Assembly: GCF_002577195.1 (NCBI RefSeq)
Contig: NZ_NULG01000038.1
Location: forward strand, 48,327 to 112,326
DNA: 64,000 nt
Direction of reading: 5' to 3'
Source of the DNA: Bacillus sp. AFS041924
GTDB taxonomy: Bacteria; Bacillota; Bacilli; Bacillales; Bacillaceae_G
Under the pieces are notes generated by a model that saw only the letters and a program-made list of their open reading frames with translations, was not told the origin of the DNA and searched no databases. The translations under genes were made by a program, and so were the position numbers. Positions 52,662-63,530 of the stretch are shown here, in pieces (positions within the stretch are counted from its first letter, which is position 1; the number at the start of each line of letters is the position of its first letter).

Positions 52662-52677
52662 TGGCACAGTTCTTGCA
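52662..52677 (+). promoter_or_regulatory. Sigma-54 promoter of the aminoaldehyde dehydrogenase operon
   Basis: TGGCAC-N5-TTGCA, full consensus, 42 bp before the start codon. Confidence 0.9.
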
Positions 52678-52718
52678 AACTATTAAATTGTTAAGAAATT
52701 AAGGAGGGTTTATATCTA

Positions 52719-54212
52719 ATGGTCGATGTTCAATTTAAAACAATTGATTTAAAGATGTTTATTAATGGTGAATGGAAAGATTCTAGCAATCATGAGAAAC
52801 GCCCTGTGATTAACCCAGCAACTGGAGAAATCATTGCATATGCTCCAGAAGGAACGATTGAAGATGCGAAAGAAGCAATTGATGTTGCTCGTAAAGCATT
52901 CAATGATGGAAGATGGTCGGATTTATCTGCTCAAGAGAGAGCAACTTACTTATTTAAAATTGCTGACAAAATAGAAGAGTACCAAGAGGAATTAACTAAG
53001 CTTGAGACATTAGATAATGGAAAAACAAATCGTGAAGCAGGTTTTGATGTGGCCGATGCAGCAGCATGTTTCCGTTATTATGCAGGATTAATTACAAAGC
53101 CAGATGGGTTTACTTATCATGTAGCAGATCCCATGCAGGCAATGGTTGTTCGTGAACCGGTCGGAGTATGTGGATTAATTGTTCCTTGGAACTACCCATT
53201 ATTAATGAGTGTTTGGAAAATTGCTCCAGCATTAGCTGCAGGAAATTCGATCGTTTTCAAACCATCAGAAGTAACCCCAGTTACTCCTAAAAAATTATTT
53301 GAGATTTTTGAAGAGGTTGGTCTTCCACACGGTGTTGCTAACATGGTGATGGGTGCTGGCCCAATAGTTGGAAATGAAATTGCTGCGAACCCTGATGTAG
53401 ATATGGTTTCATTCACGGGTGGAACAAAAACTGGTAAACATATTATGAAAACAGCAGCTGATACGATGAAAAAAGTATCTCTTGAGCTTGGTGGTAAATC
53501 TCCAAATATCATTTTTGCTGATGCAGATTTTGAAACGGCAGTAGATTATGCTCTATTTGGAATTTATGCAGGTTCGGGTCAAGTTTGTTCATCTGGTTCA
53601 AGGATTTTAGTTGAAGAATCGATTTATGATCGTTTCGTTGAGCGATTTGTAGAGCGTGCTAAAAAAATTAAAGTAGGTCCTGGAAATGTAGCTGAAAATG
53701 AAATGGGACCACTAGTTAGTAAAGAGCATTTAGAAAAGGTTTTAAGCTATATACAAATTGGTAAAGAAGAAGGCGCTAGAATTGCTTGTGGCGGAAATCG
53801 TATCGAGAGAGATGGATTAGAAAAAGGATACTTCGTTGAACCAACTGTATTTGTGGATGTAGAACAAAATATGCGCATCGTTCAAGAAGAAATTTTTGGA
53901 CCAGTAGTATGTATTCAAAAATTTAAGTCTGAAGAAGAAGCATTAAAGCTTGCAAACGGAACTGTATATGGTTTAGCGGGTGCAGTGTTTAGTAAAGATG
54001 GAGCGAAAGCTTTAAGAGTCATTAAAAAGCTACGTTCGGGGATTACGTGGATTAATGCCTACCATCCAACTTATAATGAAGCGCCTTGGGGTGGTTACAA
54101 ACAAAGTGGTGTAGGACGTAGCCTAGGTACATTCGGATTAGAAGAGTTCCAAGAGATTAAGCAAATTAATATTAATTTACAAGTTGAACCAATTGGCTGG
54201 TTTGCAGAATAA
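52719..54212 (+). CDS. Aldehyde dehydrogenase, aminobutyraldehyde/betaine-aldehyde type
   Basis: 497 residues. Catalytic Glu in LELGGKSPN, catalytic Cys in GQVCSSGSR, NAD site FTGGTKTGK. Resembles betaine-aldehyde, 4-aminobutyraldehyde and PuuC-type dehydrogenases. Its place before putrescine aminotransferase points to 4-aminobutyraldehyde (from putrescine) or 5-aminopentanal (from cadaverine) as substrate, giving GABA or 5-aminovalerate. Ribosome site AAGGAGGG; first gene behind the sigma-54 promoter at 52662. Confidence 0.88.
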   Translation: MVDVQFKTIDLKMFINGEWKDSSNHEKRPVINPATGEIIAYAPEGTIEDAKEAIDVARKAFNDGRWSDLSAQERATYLFKIADKIEEYQEELTKLETLDNGKTNREAGFDVADAAACFRYYAGLITKPDGFTYHVADPMQAMVVREPVGVCGLIVPWNYPLLMSVWKIAPALAAGNSIVFKPSEVTPVTPKKLFEIFEEVGLPHGVANMVMGAGPIVGNEIAANPDVDMVSFTGGTKTGKHIMKTAADTMKKVSLELGGKSPNIIFADADFETAVDYALFGIYAGSGQVCSSGSRILVEESIYDRFVERFVERAKKIKVGPGNVAENEMGPLVSKEHLEKVLSYIQIGKEEGARIACGGNRIERDGLEKGYFVEPTVFVDVEQNMRIVQEEIFGPVVCIQKFKSEEEALKLANGTVYGLAGAVFSKDGAKALRVIKKLRSGITWINAYHPTYNEAPWGGYKQSGVGRSLGTFGLEEFQEIKQININLQVEPIGWFAE

Positions 54213-54242
54213 AGTAGGTCAAAATTTAACTAAAAACAATAA

Positions 54243-55640
<1,398 letters not shown>

Positions 55641-55661
55641 TTTAAAAAGTATGTCAAGTTC

Positions 55662-55758
55662 AGACTGCCCGCAAAACGCTCGCTTTCTTCGTTGCTTCGT
55701 CTGATAGCGGTGCTCATTAGACTTCGCGCCTAGGAAGTCAAGCGTTTTCAATCAGTCT
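55662..55758. repeat. Repeat with long terminal inverted arms between patA and gabT
   Basis: Starts AGACTG...AAAACGCT and ends AGCGTTTT...CAGTCT, with a GC-richer middle containing TTCGTTGCTTCG. A different but related type of Bacillaceae intergenic repeat. It could fold into a cruciform or a large RNA stem and might lower transcription into gabT. Confidence 0.6.
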
Positions 55759-55823
55759 AAAATAAGATTTTTGGACATTCGTCTACCGATAGAAAAAATC
55801 GTTATAGATAGGATGGTGTAATA

Positions 55824-57194
55824 ATGGCAGATCGAAAATTTGTTAAAATTCAAACCTCAATTCCAGGACCGAAATCACAAGAGTTGCTTTCTCGAAGAAA
55901 TAAAGTGGTTCCAAAAGCAATTAGTAATAATAGTGAAGCATTCGTAAAAAAGGCAAAGGGTGCGCTTGTTGAGGATATTGATGGCAATACATTTATTGAC
56001 TTTGCAGGTGCAATTGGCACGTTAAATGTTGGGCATTCACATCCTCGAGTAGTGAGAGCTTTACAAGGACAAGCCGGTGATTATATTCATACAGGCTTTA
56101 ACGTCATGATGTATGATTCTTATATTCATCTTGCAGAAAGACTGGCTGAGCTTTCTCCTGGAGATTTCGATAAACAAGTAGCATTTTTCAATAGTGGTGC
56201 AGAAGCAGTTGAAAACGCAGTGAAAATTGCTAGGAAATATACAAAACGTCAAGGCATCATTTCGTTTACTAGAGGATTCCATGGTCGTACTTTAATGACG
56301 ATGACAATGACTAGTAAAGTTAAGCCTTACAAATATGGATTTGGACCATTTGCTCCTGAAGTGTATAAAGCACCTTATCCATACGTATATCGTCGTCCGG
56401 ATCAAATGACTGAAAAAGAATATAGTCAATTCATCATTGAACAATTTGAACAGTTTCTAATTGCAGAGGTTGCACCGGAAACAATCGCTGCTGTTGTAAT
56501 GGAACCAATTCAAGGTGAGGGTGGCTTTATTGTTCCAGATATTGATTTTGTTAAAAGAGTTAGAGAAATTTGTACGCAATATGGAATATTGTTTGTGGCA
56601 GATGAAATTCAAACAGGATTCGCTAGAACAGGTAAGTACTTTGCAATCGAACACTTTGGTATCGAACCTGATTTAATTACAATTTCAAAATCAATGGGTG
56701 CAGGAGTACCCATTAGTGGAGTAATCGGAAGAAAAGAAATAATGGAAGCTTCTGATAGCGGAGAATTAGGTGGCACATACTCAGGTAGCCCGCTTGGATG
56801 TCGTGCAGCGCTGGCAGTACTCGATATCATTGAAGAAGAGGAATTAAATGATCGAGCTGTTGTCATTGGTGAAAAAGTTAACGAGAAAATGCGCAGGTGG
56901 GCAGAACAGTTTGAACAAATCGGTGATATTCGAGGAATTGGCGCAATGTGTGCAATGGAGATCGTTACAAACAAAAAGGATAAAACACCGGATAAAACTA
57001 CAGTTGGAAAGATTGTAAAAGAAGCAAATAACAGAGGGTTAATGATATTAAGTGCAGGAATCTTTGGGAACGTGATTCGTTTGTTAATGCCACTAACGAT
57101 TACGGATGAACAGCTTGAAGAAGGACTAGATATTTTAAGAGAGTCGATTGAAGCAGTATTCGTACCAGAATTTCAATTGGAGGTAAACCCATGA
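55824..57194 (+). CDS. gabT: 4-Aminobutyrate aminotransferase
   Basis: 456 residues. Class III PLP fold: NSGAEAVENAVKIAR (phosphate), ADEIQTGFARTGK (Asp) and PLP Lys in TISKSMGAGVPISG. Converts GABA and 2-oxoglutarate to succinate semialdehyde and glutamate; 5-aminovalerate to glutarate semialdehyde is possible as well. Stop overlaps the gabD start by four bases. Confidence 0.92.
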   Translation: MADRKFVKIQTSIPGPKSQELLSRRNKVVPKAISNNSEAFVKKAKGALVEDIDGNTFIDFAGAIGTLNVGHSHPRVVRALQGQAGDYIHTGFNVMMYDSYIHLAERLAELSPGDFDKQVAFFNSGAEAVENAVKIARKYTKRQGIISFTRGFHGRTLMTMTMTSKVKPYKYGFGPFAPEVYKAPYPYVYRRPDQMTEKEYSQFIIEQFEQFLIAEVAPETIAAVVMEPIQGEGGFIVPDIDFVKRVREICTQYGILFVADEIQTGFARTGKYFAIEHFGIEPDLITISKSMGAGVPISGVIGRKEIMEASDSGELGGTYSGSPLGCRAALAVLDIIEEEELNDRAVVIGEKVNEKMRRWAEQFEQIGDIRGIGAMCAMEIVTNKKDKTPDKTTVGKIVKEANNRGLMILSAGIFGNVIRLLMPLTITDEQLEEGLDILRESIEAVFVPEFQLEVNP

Positions 57195-58648
57195 GCCAAA
57201 TTAAAGAAAAATATGAAGTCTACCCAATGTATATAGACGGTACATGGGTTGGCACTGACCATGAATACTATACAAAAGTTACAAATCCTGCAACTGGAGC
57301 GGTCGTAGGTGCAATTCCAACAGGTGGTACATACGAAGCAAAATTAGCTGTTGATGCTGCACATAAAGCCTTTAAGACTTGGTCAAAAAAGACGGCAGAA
57401 GAAAGATACCATTTATTAATGAATTGGTATCGCCTTATTGACGAAAAGAAAGAAGAAATTGCAAGATTAATGACAATTGAACAAGGTAAACCGTTAAAAG
57501 AAGCATTAGGTGAGACTGTTTATGCAAATGGTTTTATTTCTTGGTATGCAGAAGAAGGGAAACGTGTATATGGGGAAACGATCCCTGCATCACAGCCTAA
57601 TAAACGAATTCTTGTTAGAAAAGAACCTGTAGGAGTTGTTGCAGCAATTACACCGTGGAACTTTCCAGCAGCAATGATTACTAGAAAAGTTGCGCCTGCT
57701 CTTGCGGCTGGTTGTACGACTGTTATTAAACCAGCAACACAAACACCTTTAACAGCATTAAAGCTAGCAGAGCTTGCTCATGAAGCGGGAATTCCAAAAG
57801 GTGTAATTAATGTTGTTACTGGTAAATCTACAGAAATTGGTGACGCATGGTTAAAAGATCCAAGAGTAACGAAAATTACATTCACTGGTTCTACTGAAGT
57901 TGGTAAAACGCTAATGAGAGGTGCAGCTGAGAATGTCAAAAAAGTTTCGCTAGAGCTTGGTGGAAATGCGCCATTTATTGTGATGGATGATGCTGATTTA
58001 TCAAAAGCAGCAGTTGGTCTAGTTCAATCTAAATTCCGCAATGCAGGGCAAACTTGTATATGTACAAATCGTATTTATGTACAAGAAAGTGTAGCTGAAA
58101 AATTTACGGACCTTTTTACAAAAGAACTAGAAAAATTAAAAGTTGGTAATGGATTAGAAGAAGGTATTGATGTTGGTCCACTAATTGATCATTCAGCTTT
58201 AGAAAAGGTAAAAACATTAGTCGAGGATGCTACTAAAAATGGTGGGAAGGTAGTATTTTGTGGAAATAAACCTTCCGAGGAAAATGGATATTATTATGCA
58301 CCAACTATTTTAACTGGAATTATAGATGAAATGGCCTGTATGAAGGAAGAAATTTTTGGTCCTCTTGCACCGATTGCTACTTTTAAAACGGAAGAAGAGG
58401 TAATCGAAAGAGCAAATAATTCAAATTACGGTCTAGCTGCATATGTGTATACGGAGAACTTAAGTCGTTCATTCCGCATTACAGAAGCACTTGAATATGG
58501 AATTATTGGTCTAAATGATGCCCTACCTTCAGCTGTACAAGTTCCATTTGGCGGTTATAAAGAGAGTGGTCTTGGAAGAGAAGGCGGCCATTTTGGAATC
58601 GAGGAATTCCTAGAAGTTAAATATATTTCAATTGGGTTAGACATCTAA
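57191..58648 (+). CDS. gabD: Succinate-semialdehyde dehydrogenase
   Basis: 485 residues. ITPWNFPAAMITRK, catalytic Glu in LELGGNAPF and catalytic Cys in GQTCICTNR, all typical of GabD; many GabD enzymes also take glutarate semialdehyde. Start lies behind GGAGG inside the gabT end. Completes the route from putrescine to succinate. Confidence 0.92.
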   Translation: MSQIKEKYEVYPMYIDGTWVGTDHEYYTKVTNPATGAVVGAIPTGGTYEAKLAVDAAHKAFKTWSKKTAEERYHLLMNWYRLIDEKKEEIARLMTIEQGKPLKEALGETVYANGFISWYAEEGKRVYGETIPASQPNKRILVRKEPVGVVAAITPWNFPAAMITRKVAPALAAGCTTVIKPATQTPLTALKLAELAHEAGIPKGVINVVTGKSTEIGDAWLKDPRVTKITFTGSTEVGKTLMRGAAENVKKVSLELGGNAPFIVMDDADLSKAAVGLVQSKFRNAGQTCICTNRIYVQESVAEKFTDLFTKELEKLKVGNGLEEGIDVGPLIDHSALEKVKTLVEDATKNGGKVVFCGNKPSEENGYYYAPTILTGIIDEMACMKEEIFGPLAPIATFKTEEEVIERANNSNYGLAAYVYTENLSRSFRITEALEYGIIGLNDALPSAVQVPFGGYKESGLGREGGHFGIEEFLEVKYISIGLDI

Positions 58649-58679
58649 TAAATCTACTGTTCATACAAAGCGCAGTTGT

Positions 58680-58731
58680 AAGCCAGTTAAACATTCAATG
58701 CAGGCTATTGTATTTGAACGTTTACTGGCTT
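58680..58731 (+). other. Hairpin between gabD and the CoA-transferase gene
   Basis: AAGCCAGT-t-AAAC pairs with GTTTACTGGCTT around a 27-nt loop. No clear U-tract follows, so termination would be weak; the genes beyond may still be partly co-transcribed. Confidence 0.5.
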
Positions 58732-58759
58732 ATTAACTAGATTAATAGAGGTGGGAAAA

Positions 58760-59944
58760 TTGCCGGGTGCATTACATGGAGTAAAAATCATTGATTTAAC
58801 AAGAGTGCTAGCCGGTCCCTTTTGTACGATGATCCTCGGGGATTTAGGGGCAGAGGTCATAAAAGTAGAAAGCATCAATAATGGTGATGAAACAAGGGGG
58901 TGGGGACCACCTTTCGTAGAAGGCGAAAGCGCTTATTATTTATGCGCAAACCGTAATAAGCAAGGCATTACTTTGAACTTAAAAAATGAGCAAGGTAAAG
59001 AAATTTTAAAAAAGTTAATTTCAGAGGCTGATGTAGTCGTACAAAATTTCAAACCTGGAACATTGTCGAAGCTAGGCTTTGGCTATGAAGATTTGAAAAA
59101 AATAAAAGAAGACATCATATTAGCATCCATTAGTGGATTTGGCAGTGAAGGACCGAATTCATATCTACCAGGATATGATTATATTATTCAAGCAATGTCC
59201 GGTTTAATGAGTATTACAGGTGAGAAAGAAGCGGAGCCAACAAAAGTAGGTGTAGCCATTTCAGATGTTTTAACTGGTCTATTTACATGTATTGGGATTC
59301 TTGCTTCACTGCAACACCGAAGTCGTACAGGAGAAGGTCAGGAAATCGATATTTCATTGTTTGACTCCCAACTAGCTGCTTTAGTAAATGTAGCTAGTAA
59401 TTATTTATGCAGTGGAATTGTACCTGAACGAATGGGAAACCAACATCCAAATATTGTGCCATACCAAGTCTTTACCGCGAGTGACGGTGAATTAGTCATA
59501 GCAGTTGGTAACGATGCGCAGTTTAAAAGATTTGCTTTACTAATTGATGAACCAATTTTGTTAGATGATACATATAAGACAAACACTAGTCGTTTACAGC
59601 ATCGAAAACAAATAGAGCAATTAATTCAAAATAAGCTAAAAACAAAAACTAAAAATGAGTGGAAGGCATTATTAGACCAAGTTGGAATCCCGAATGGACC
59701 AATTAATAATGTAAGTGAAGCTCTCCAGTCTGAACAAGCTAAATCAAGAGAGATGGTGTTGGGTGTAAATCATCCATTTATAAAGGACCTAAAATTAGTC
59801 GGATCACCATTAAAATTATCAAAAACACCAGTTGAAGTAGTAAGACACCCGCCTCTACATGGCGAACATACTGATGAAATAATGAGCAAGCTAGGTTATT
59901 CCCGAATTGAAATAGAAGAAATGAAATTAAATAAAACAATTTGA
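58760..59944 (+). CDS. Class III (CaiB/BaiF) CoA-transferase, succinyl-CoA:glutarate type by context
   Basis: 394 residues. VKIIDLTRVLAGPFCTMILGDLGAEVIKVE opens the family; the catalytic Asp is expected in GYDYIIQAMSG (here at about residue 166), and CANRNKQGITLNLK fits the CoA-binding part. Start: TTG 58760 behind GAGGTGGG is preferred; GTG 58751 is the alternative. It sits 13 nt before a glutaryl-CoA-dehydrogenase-like gene; in pseudomonads this pair (gcdG-gcdH) handles glutarate. Substrate is inferred from that pairing. Confidence 0.85.
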   Translation: MPGALHGVKIIDLTRVLAGPFCTMILGDLGAEVIKVESINNGDETRGWGPPFVEGESAYYLCANRNKQGITLNLKNEQGKEILKKLISEADVVVQNFKPGTLSKLGFGYEDLKKIKEDIILASISGFGSEGPNSYLPGYDYIIQAMSGLMSITGEKEAEPTKVGVAISDVLTGLFTCIGILASLQHRSRTGEGQEIDISLFDSQLAALVNVASNYLCSGIVPERMGNQHPNIVPYQVFTASDGELVIAVGNDAQFKRFALLIDEPILLDDTYKTNTSRLQHRKQIEQLIQNKLKTKTKNEWKALLDQVGIPNGPINNVSEALQSEQAKSREMVLGVNHPFIKDLKLVGSPLKLSKTPVEVVRHPPLHGEHTDEIMSKLGYSRIEIEEMKLNKTI

Positions 59945-59957
59945 GGAGGAAATAAGA

Positions 59958-61175
59958 ATGGATTTTTCATTATCAGAAGAACAAATCAGCGTAAGGAAAG
60001 TAGTCAGGTCAATTGTAGACAGAGAAATTATCCCTTTTATGAAAGAATGGGATGAAAAAGGACACTTTGAAGCAAATATTTTAAAGCGACTAGCTGATTT
60101 ACAATTAATGGGTGTATGTATTCCAGAACAATACGGTGGAGTAGGTATGGATTATAATACATTAGCGATTGTATGTGAGGAATTAGAACGTGGAGATACG
60201 GCATTCCGAACTGCTGTTTCTGTTCATACAGGGTTAAATAGTATGACATTGCTACAATGGGGTACAGAAGAACAAAAGAAAAAATATTTAGTGCCTCAAG
60301 CTCAAGGGAAAAAAATAGGAGCATTTGGATTAACTGAACCTAATGCCGGTTCGGATGTAGTTGCAATGACAACTACTGCTGTAAAAGATGGCGATAGCTA
60401 TATTCTAAATGGATCTAAAACATGGATCTCATTATGTGATGTAGCGGACCATTTCTTAATTTTTGCTAAAACAAACCATGACCTAAAGCATCACGGTATA
60501 TCTTGTTTTATTGTAGAACGTACATTTGAAGGCGTTTCCACAAAAGCAATCAAAGGAAAAATGGGTATTAGAGCAGGAAATACAGGCGAAGTATTTTTAG
60601 ATGATGTAAGAGTACCTGCTGAAAACAGATTAGGCTTTGAAGGTGAAGGATTTAAAATTGCAATGTCAGCACTAGATAACGGTAGATTTACAGTAGCAGC
60701 TGGTGCTTGTGGACTAATTCAAGCATCACTTGAAGCAAGTGTAAAATACTGCCACGAACGAAAAACATTCGGCAAAGAAATCGGAAAGCATCAACTAGTA
60801 CAGCAAATGATCGCAAAAATGTCATCAAATCTAGAAATCTCAAGGCTATTAGTATACAAAGCAGGCTGGTTAAAAAATAATGGTAAACGTAACACAAGAG
60901 AAACTTCACTAGCAAAATGGATTTCATGTAATGCTGCAAACGAAGCAGCAAACGATGCAGTTCAAATTCATGGTGCATACGGATTCTCAAACGAATTCCC
61001 AGTAGAGCGCTACTTAAGAAACTCAAAAGCACCTGTAATTTACGAAGGAACTAGAGAAATCCACACGATTATGCAGGCTGAATACGATCTAGGTTATAGA
61101 GAAGATAAAGTTTTAAGAAAAATGCTTCCATCTTGGCCATTTGAAGAAGTTTCAGTTGAAGTGGTGAAGTCTTAA
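59958..61175 (+). CDS. Acyl-CoA dehydrogenase, glutaryl-CoA-dehydrogenase-like
   Basis: 405 residues. FAD enzyme with GLTEPNAGSDV, KTWIS and the catalytic Glu in IYEGTREIH. The stretch ELERGDTAFRTAVSVHTGL has an Arg at the place of the Arg that binds the distal carboxylate in glutaryl-CoA dehydrogenase (ELERVDSGYRSAMSVQSS in human, from memory). Combined with the CoA-transferase gene this favours glutaryl-CoA to crotonyl-CoA. A general acyl-CoA dehydrogenase is the alternative. Ribosome site GAGGAGG. Confidence 0.85.
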   Translation: MDFSLSEEQISVRKVVRSIVDREIIPFMKEWDEKGHFEANILKRLADLQLMGVCIPEQYGGVGMDYNTLAIVCEELERGDTAFRTAVSVHTGLNSMTLLQWGTEEQKKKYLVPQAQGKKIGAFGLTEPNAGSDVVAMTTTAVKDGDSYILNGSKTWISLCDVADHFLIFAKTNHDLKHHGISCFIVERTFEGVSTKAIKGKMGIRAGNTGEVFLDDVRVPAENRLGFEGEGFKIAMSALDNGRFTVAAGACGLIQASLEASVKYCHERKTFGKEIGKHQLVQQMIAKMSSNLEISRLLVYKAGWLKNNGKRNTRETSLAKWISCNAANEAANDAVQIHGAYGFSNEFPVERYLRNSKAPVIYEGTREIHTIMQAEYDLGYREDKVLRKMLPSWPFEEVSVEVVKS

Positions 61176-61198
61176 TTTAAGGTTTTCTAAACATAAAA

Positions 61199-61226
61199 GG
61201 ACCGGGCGATTGTTGCCCGGTTTTCT
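61199..61226 (+). terminator. Terminator at end of the catabolic operon
   Basis: ACCGGGC and GCCCGGT pair around a 7-nt loop, followed by TTTC. Confidence 0.85.
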
Positions 61227-61476
61227 TAATTTCTTTTTCTATTATTCGTTTGCCAATTTTTCAATTTGGTCATAATGTGACTTATTATTAAAGCCTTCTC
61301 TTTCAATTCATAAGCTATTACAAGCAAAATAAGGATGTTCTAGCCAATCTGGTTATTAGTTTGTAGAGCTTTATCAATTACTTTTTCGAGATTAATACTG
61401 GGACTATTTATTTGTCTGGCGGTGTATTTTTACATTATAGTTATATTGGTCATTTAACTTCAACTGAGGATAAAAA
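61227..61476. other. Intergenic DNA without recognised features
   Basis: 250 bp of AT-rich sequence between the operon terminator and a repeat fragment. I see no ORF with a ribosome site and no hairpin. Confidence 0.5.
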
Positions 61477-61508
61477 GGGGAGACGAGAATCCTGTAGTGG
61501 AAATCAAC
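61477..61508 (-). repeat. End fragment of the Bacillaceae intergenic repeat
   Basis: CCTGTAGTGGAAATCAAC is the exact reverse complement of the first 18 bases of the copy at 51832. The rest of the element is missing or decayed. Confidence 0.6.
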
Positions 61509-61575
61509 GAACCTACTTTTTATAGCAACAAAAACTGGTTTCATATTCAGATATTAAAAGGAGTAGTTAATAAAA

Positions 61576-62010
61576 ATGAACATAACAACAATCGGTTTCT
61601 CAAAAAAATCTTTAAGAACCTTTTCATCAATGCTCCAACAAAATAACGTCACACATCTAATTGATACTAGACTACATAACACATCACAACTAGCAGGATA
61701 CGCAAAAAAAGATGACCTTCAATTTGTAATGACCCTATTAAATATTCAATACACCCATGACACAGACTTAGCACCAACAGAAGAATTACTTAAAGCAATT
61801 AAGAAAAAAGAAATCACATGGAATGACTTCGAAAAAGACTTTTTGAACTTAATGCAAAATCGTAAAATCGAAACAAAAATCAACGAATTTACAAGTAATG
61901 GCGTTCCATGCTTCTTATGTAGCGAAGAAAAACCACACCACTGTCACCGCAAATTAGTCGTAGAGTACTTAAGAGAATTTGATCATCGTTTTGAAATTAT
62001 TCATTTATAA
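61576..62010 (+). CDS. DUF488 family protein
   Basis: 144 residues. The N-terminal TTIGFSKKSLRTFSSML and LIDTRL, and the C-terminal CFLCSEEKPHHCHRKLVVEYL, mark the DUF488 family; the Cys-x-x-Cys...His-Cys-His end may bind metal. Function unknown. Ribosome site AAAAGGAG ten or so bases before the ATG. Single gene. Confidence 0.85.
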   Translation: MNITTIGFSKKSLRTFSSMLQQNNVTHLIDTRLHNTSQLAGYAKKDDLQFVMTLLNIQYTHDTDLAPTEELLKAIKKKEITWNDFEKDFLNLMQNRKIETKINEFTSNGVPCFLCSEEKPHHCHRKLVVEYLREFDHRFEIIHL

Positions 62011-62101
62011 ATGCATAAAAGTGAGTAGCTTTTTACAAGATACCATTCAAATCCGAAAAATAAATAAAGAATGTCCATTAAAGACAGTCTTATTAAAATG
62101 A

Positions 62102-62449
62102 TTAAATGTGAGTACGTAATTTATTTTGTATTTGCTGTAAGACATCCTCAACATGATCCACTTCTAAAATGATTTTATCGTACTTGTGATTGTTTAAAGT
62201 TAAAACTAAATTACCATTGTGGGTACTTGTAGCCATAAAATAATTTACACCGTCTTTTTTAAAATATCCATATTTACTTGCGCCTACATGTGTACCGTAT
62301 ATTTTCCATAGAAATTGATGGACATCCTCTATTGAAACGTCCTTGATTTCACGATAGGGCACTTCGATTTTATGTTTTAATCCTAGTACTAATTCAAATC
62401 CAGAAAGTGTAATAACTAATTGATTTTCTTCAAATAAAATAGTTTTCAT
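62102..62449 (-). CDS. Small protein resembling a bacterial PH-like domain
   Basis: 115 residues: beta-rich start (ETILFEENQLVI-like pattern, then LKHKIEVPYREIKDVSI) and a C-terminal helix (VEDVLQQIQNKL). The VPYREI-x-DVSI step is reminiscent of bacterial PH domains, but I am not certain of the family. ATG 62449 is eight bases from AAGGAG; earlier starts overlap that site. Confidence 0.55.
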   Translation of the reverse strand: MKTILFEENQLVITLSGFELVLGLKHKIEVPYREIKDVSIEDVHQFLWKIYGTHVGASKYGYFKKDGVNYFMATSTHNGNLVLTLNNHKYDKIILEVDHVEDVLQQIQNKLRTHI

Positions 62450-62804
62450 AAACATCACTCCTTAATTCTTATACGAATGAGAATCGAATTTCGTTCATTT
62501 TTTTAAAATCTCAATTTCAAGATCAAATTTTTAATATTAAACACATAAAAATGAGCGATCGTTGTGACGGAATCGCTCCTCCATACAAAATTAAACAAAC
62601 GTTTAATTAAACTAAAATACTCTAAATCAGACGATGTAACTCGCTTACAAAATACCCAGTAAGTCCAAATTTGGTACGCAAGCTTTGATAAAATACGGAA
62701 AAAATTGAATGATAGATAATTTTTTTTCATAGCTAGAAAAGTGCTAGGGAATGATATCTATCAAGAGATAAGAATTATTTACTATTTTCTAAGAGGTACG
62801 AGAC
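62450..62804. other. Intergenic region with one hairpin
   Basis: GAGCGAT and ATCGCTC (62552-62577) form a 7-bp stem without a T-run. The rest is AT-rich and holds the promoter of the 62805 gene. A minus-strand frame of 75 codons here has no ribosome site and odd composition, and I do not count it as a gene. Confidence 0.5.
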
Positions 62805-63350
62805 ATGGATCCGAAAGTACAAACTTATTTTGAAGACTTAGAATCAAAAGACAAGAATTTGCAATACGAAGCTTTTAACTATATTATTTCCGCTACAAAA
62901 GAGAAAGTGGATTGGGCATATGAAGTATGGGATCGATTAAAATTGGAGCTAACAAATAGGGGGAATCACCAAAGATCAAGAGCTGCACAATTTCTTTCAA
63001 ATTTAGCAATTAGTGATCCAGAGAAGAGAATGCTAAATGATTTTCCTGCGATTTGGCACGTTACATATGATCCGAAATTTGTTACGGCAAGACATACTTT
63101 ACAGTCAATATGGAGAGTAGGTTTAGCTGGTCCAGAGCAAAGAGCAATCGTGATAGAACACCTAGTAAATCGATTTTTAAATTGTCAGGAAGAAAAAAAC
63201 CATACACTGATTCGTTACGATATCATTCAATGCATGAGAAATCTGTATGATGCAGTTAAGAATGAAGAGATTAAGCAAAAGGCTTTAGCGTTGATTGAAG
63301 CAGAAAAGGATCCAAAATATCGAAAAAAATATATGACAGTGTGGAAATAA
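62805..63350 (+). CDS. HEAT-repeat-like protein of unknown function
   Basis: 181 residues, almost all helical, with paired helices (RSRAAQFLSNLAISDPEKRM; TLIRYDIIQCMRNLYDAVKN) that look like HEAT-type repeats. No catalytic motif. Ribosome site AAGAGGT before the ATG. Similar stand-alone proteins occur in bacilli; the role is not known to me. Confidence 0.65.
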   Translation: MDPKVQTYFEDLESKDKNLQYEAFNYIISATKEKVDWAYEVWDRLKLELTNRGNHQRSRAAQFLSNLAISDPEKRMLNDFPAIWHVTYDPKFVTARHTLQSIWRVGLAGPEQRAIVIEHLVNRFLNCQEEKNHTLIRYDIIQCMRNLYDAVKNEEIKQKALALIEAEKDPKYRKKYMTVWK

Positions 63351-63530
63351 AGCACATTTAAAGTGAACCGAAAAATTTAGACAAATAGTTTTATGCTACT
63401 AAAGAGGAGGGGAATCTTTAACTTAATAGTAAAAAGAGTTAAAAAAGGAAAGAGTTTAATCTAACGACAAATGATTTATGCGAGTTAATTTCGAAAGGGA
63501 TTATGATAAGTAAAATAATGATTTTAGAAA

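Noticed and set aside
55662-55758. Terminator of patA
   Set aside because: The arms can pair, but the 97-nt structure has no U-tract; it fits a repeat element better.
62503-62730. Minus-strand frame of 75 codons
   Set aside because: No ribosome site, odd residue composition and a hairpin running through it; nothing supports translation.
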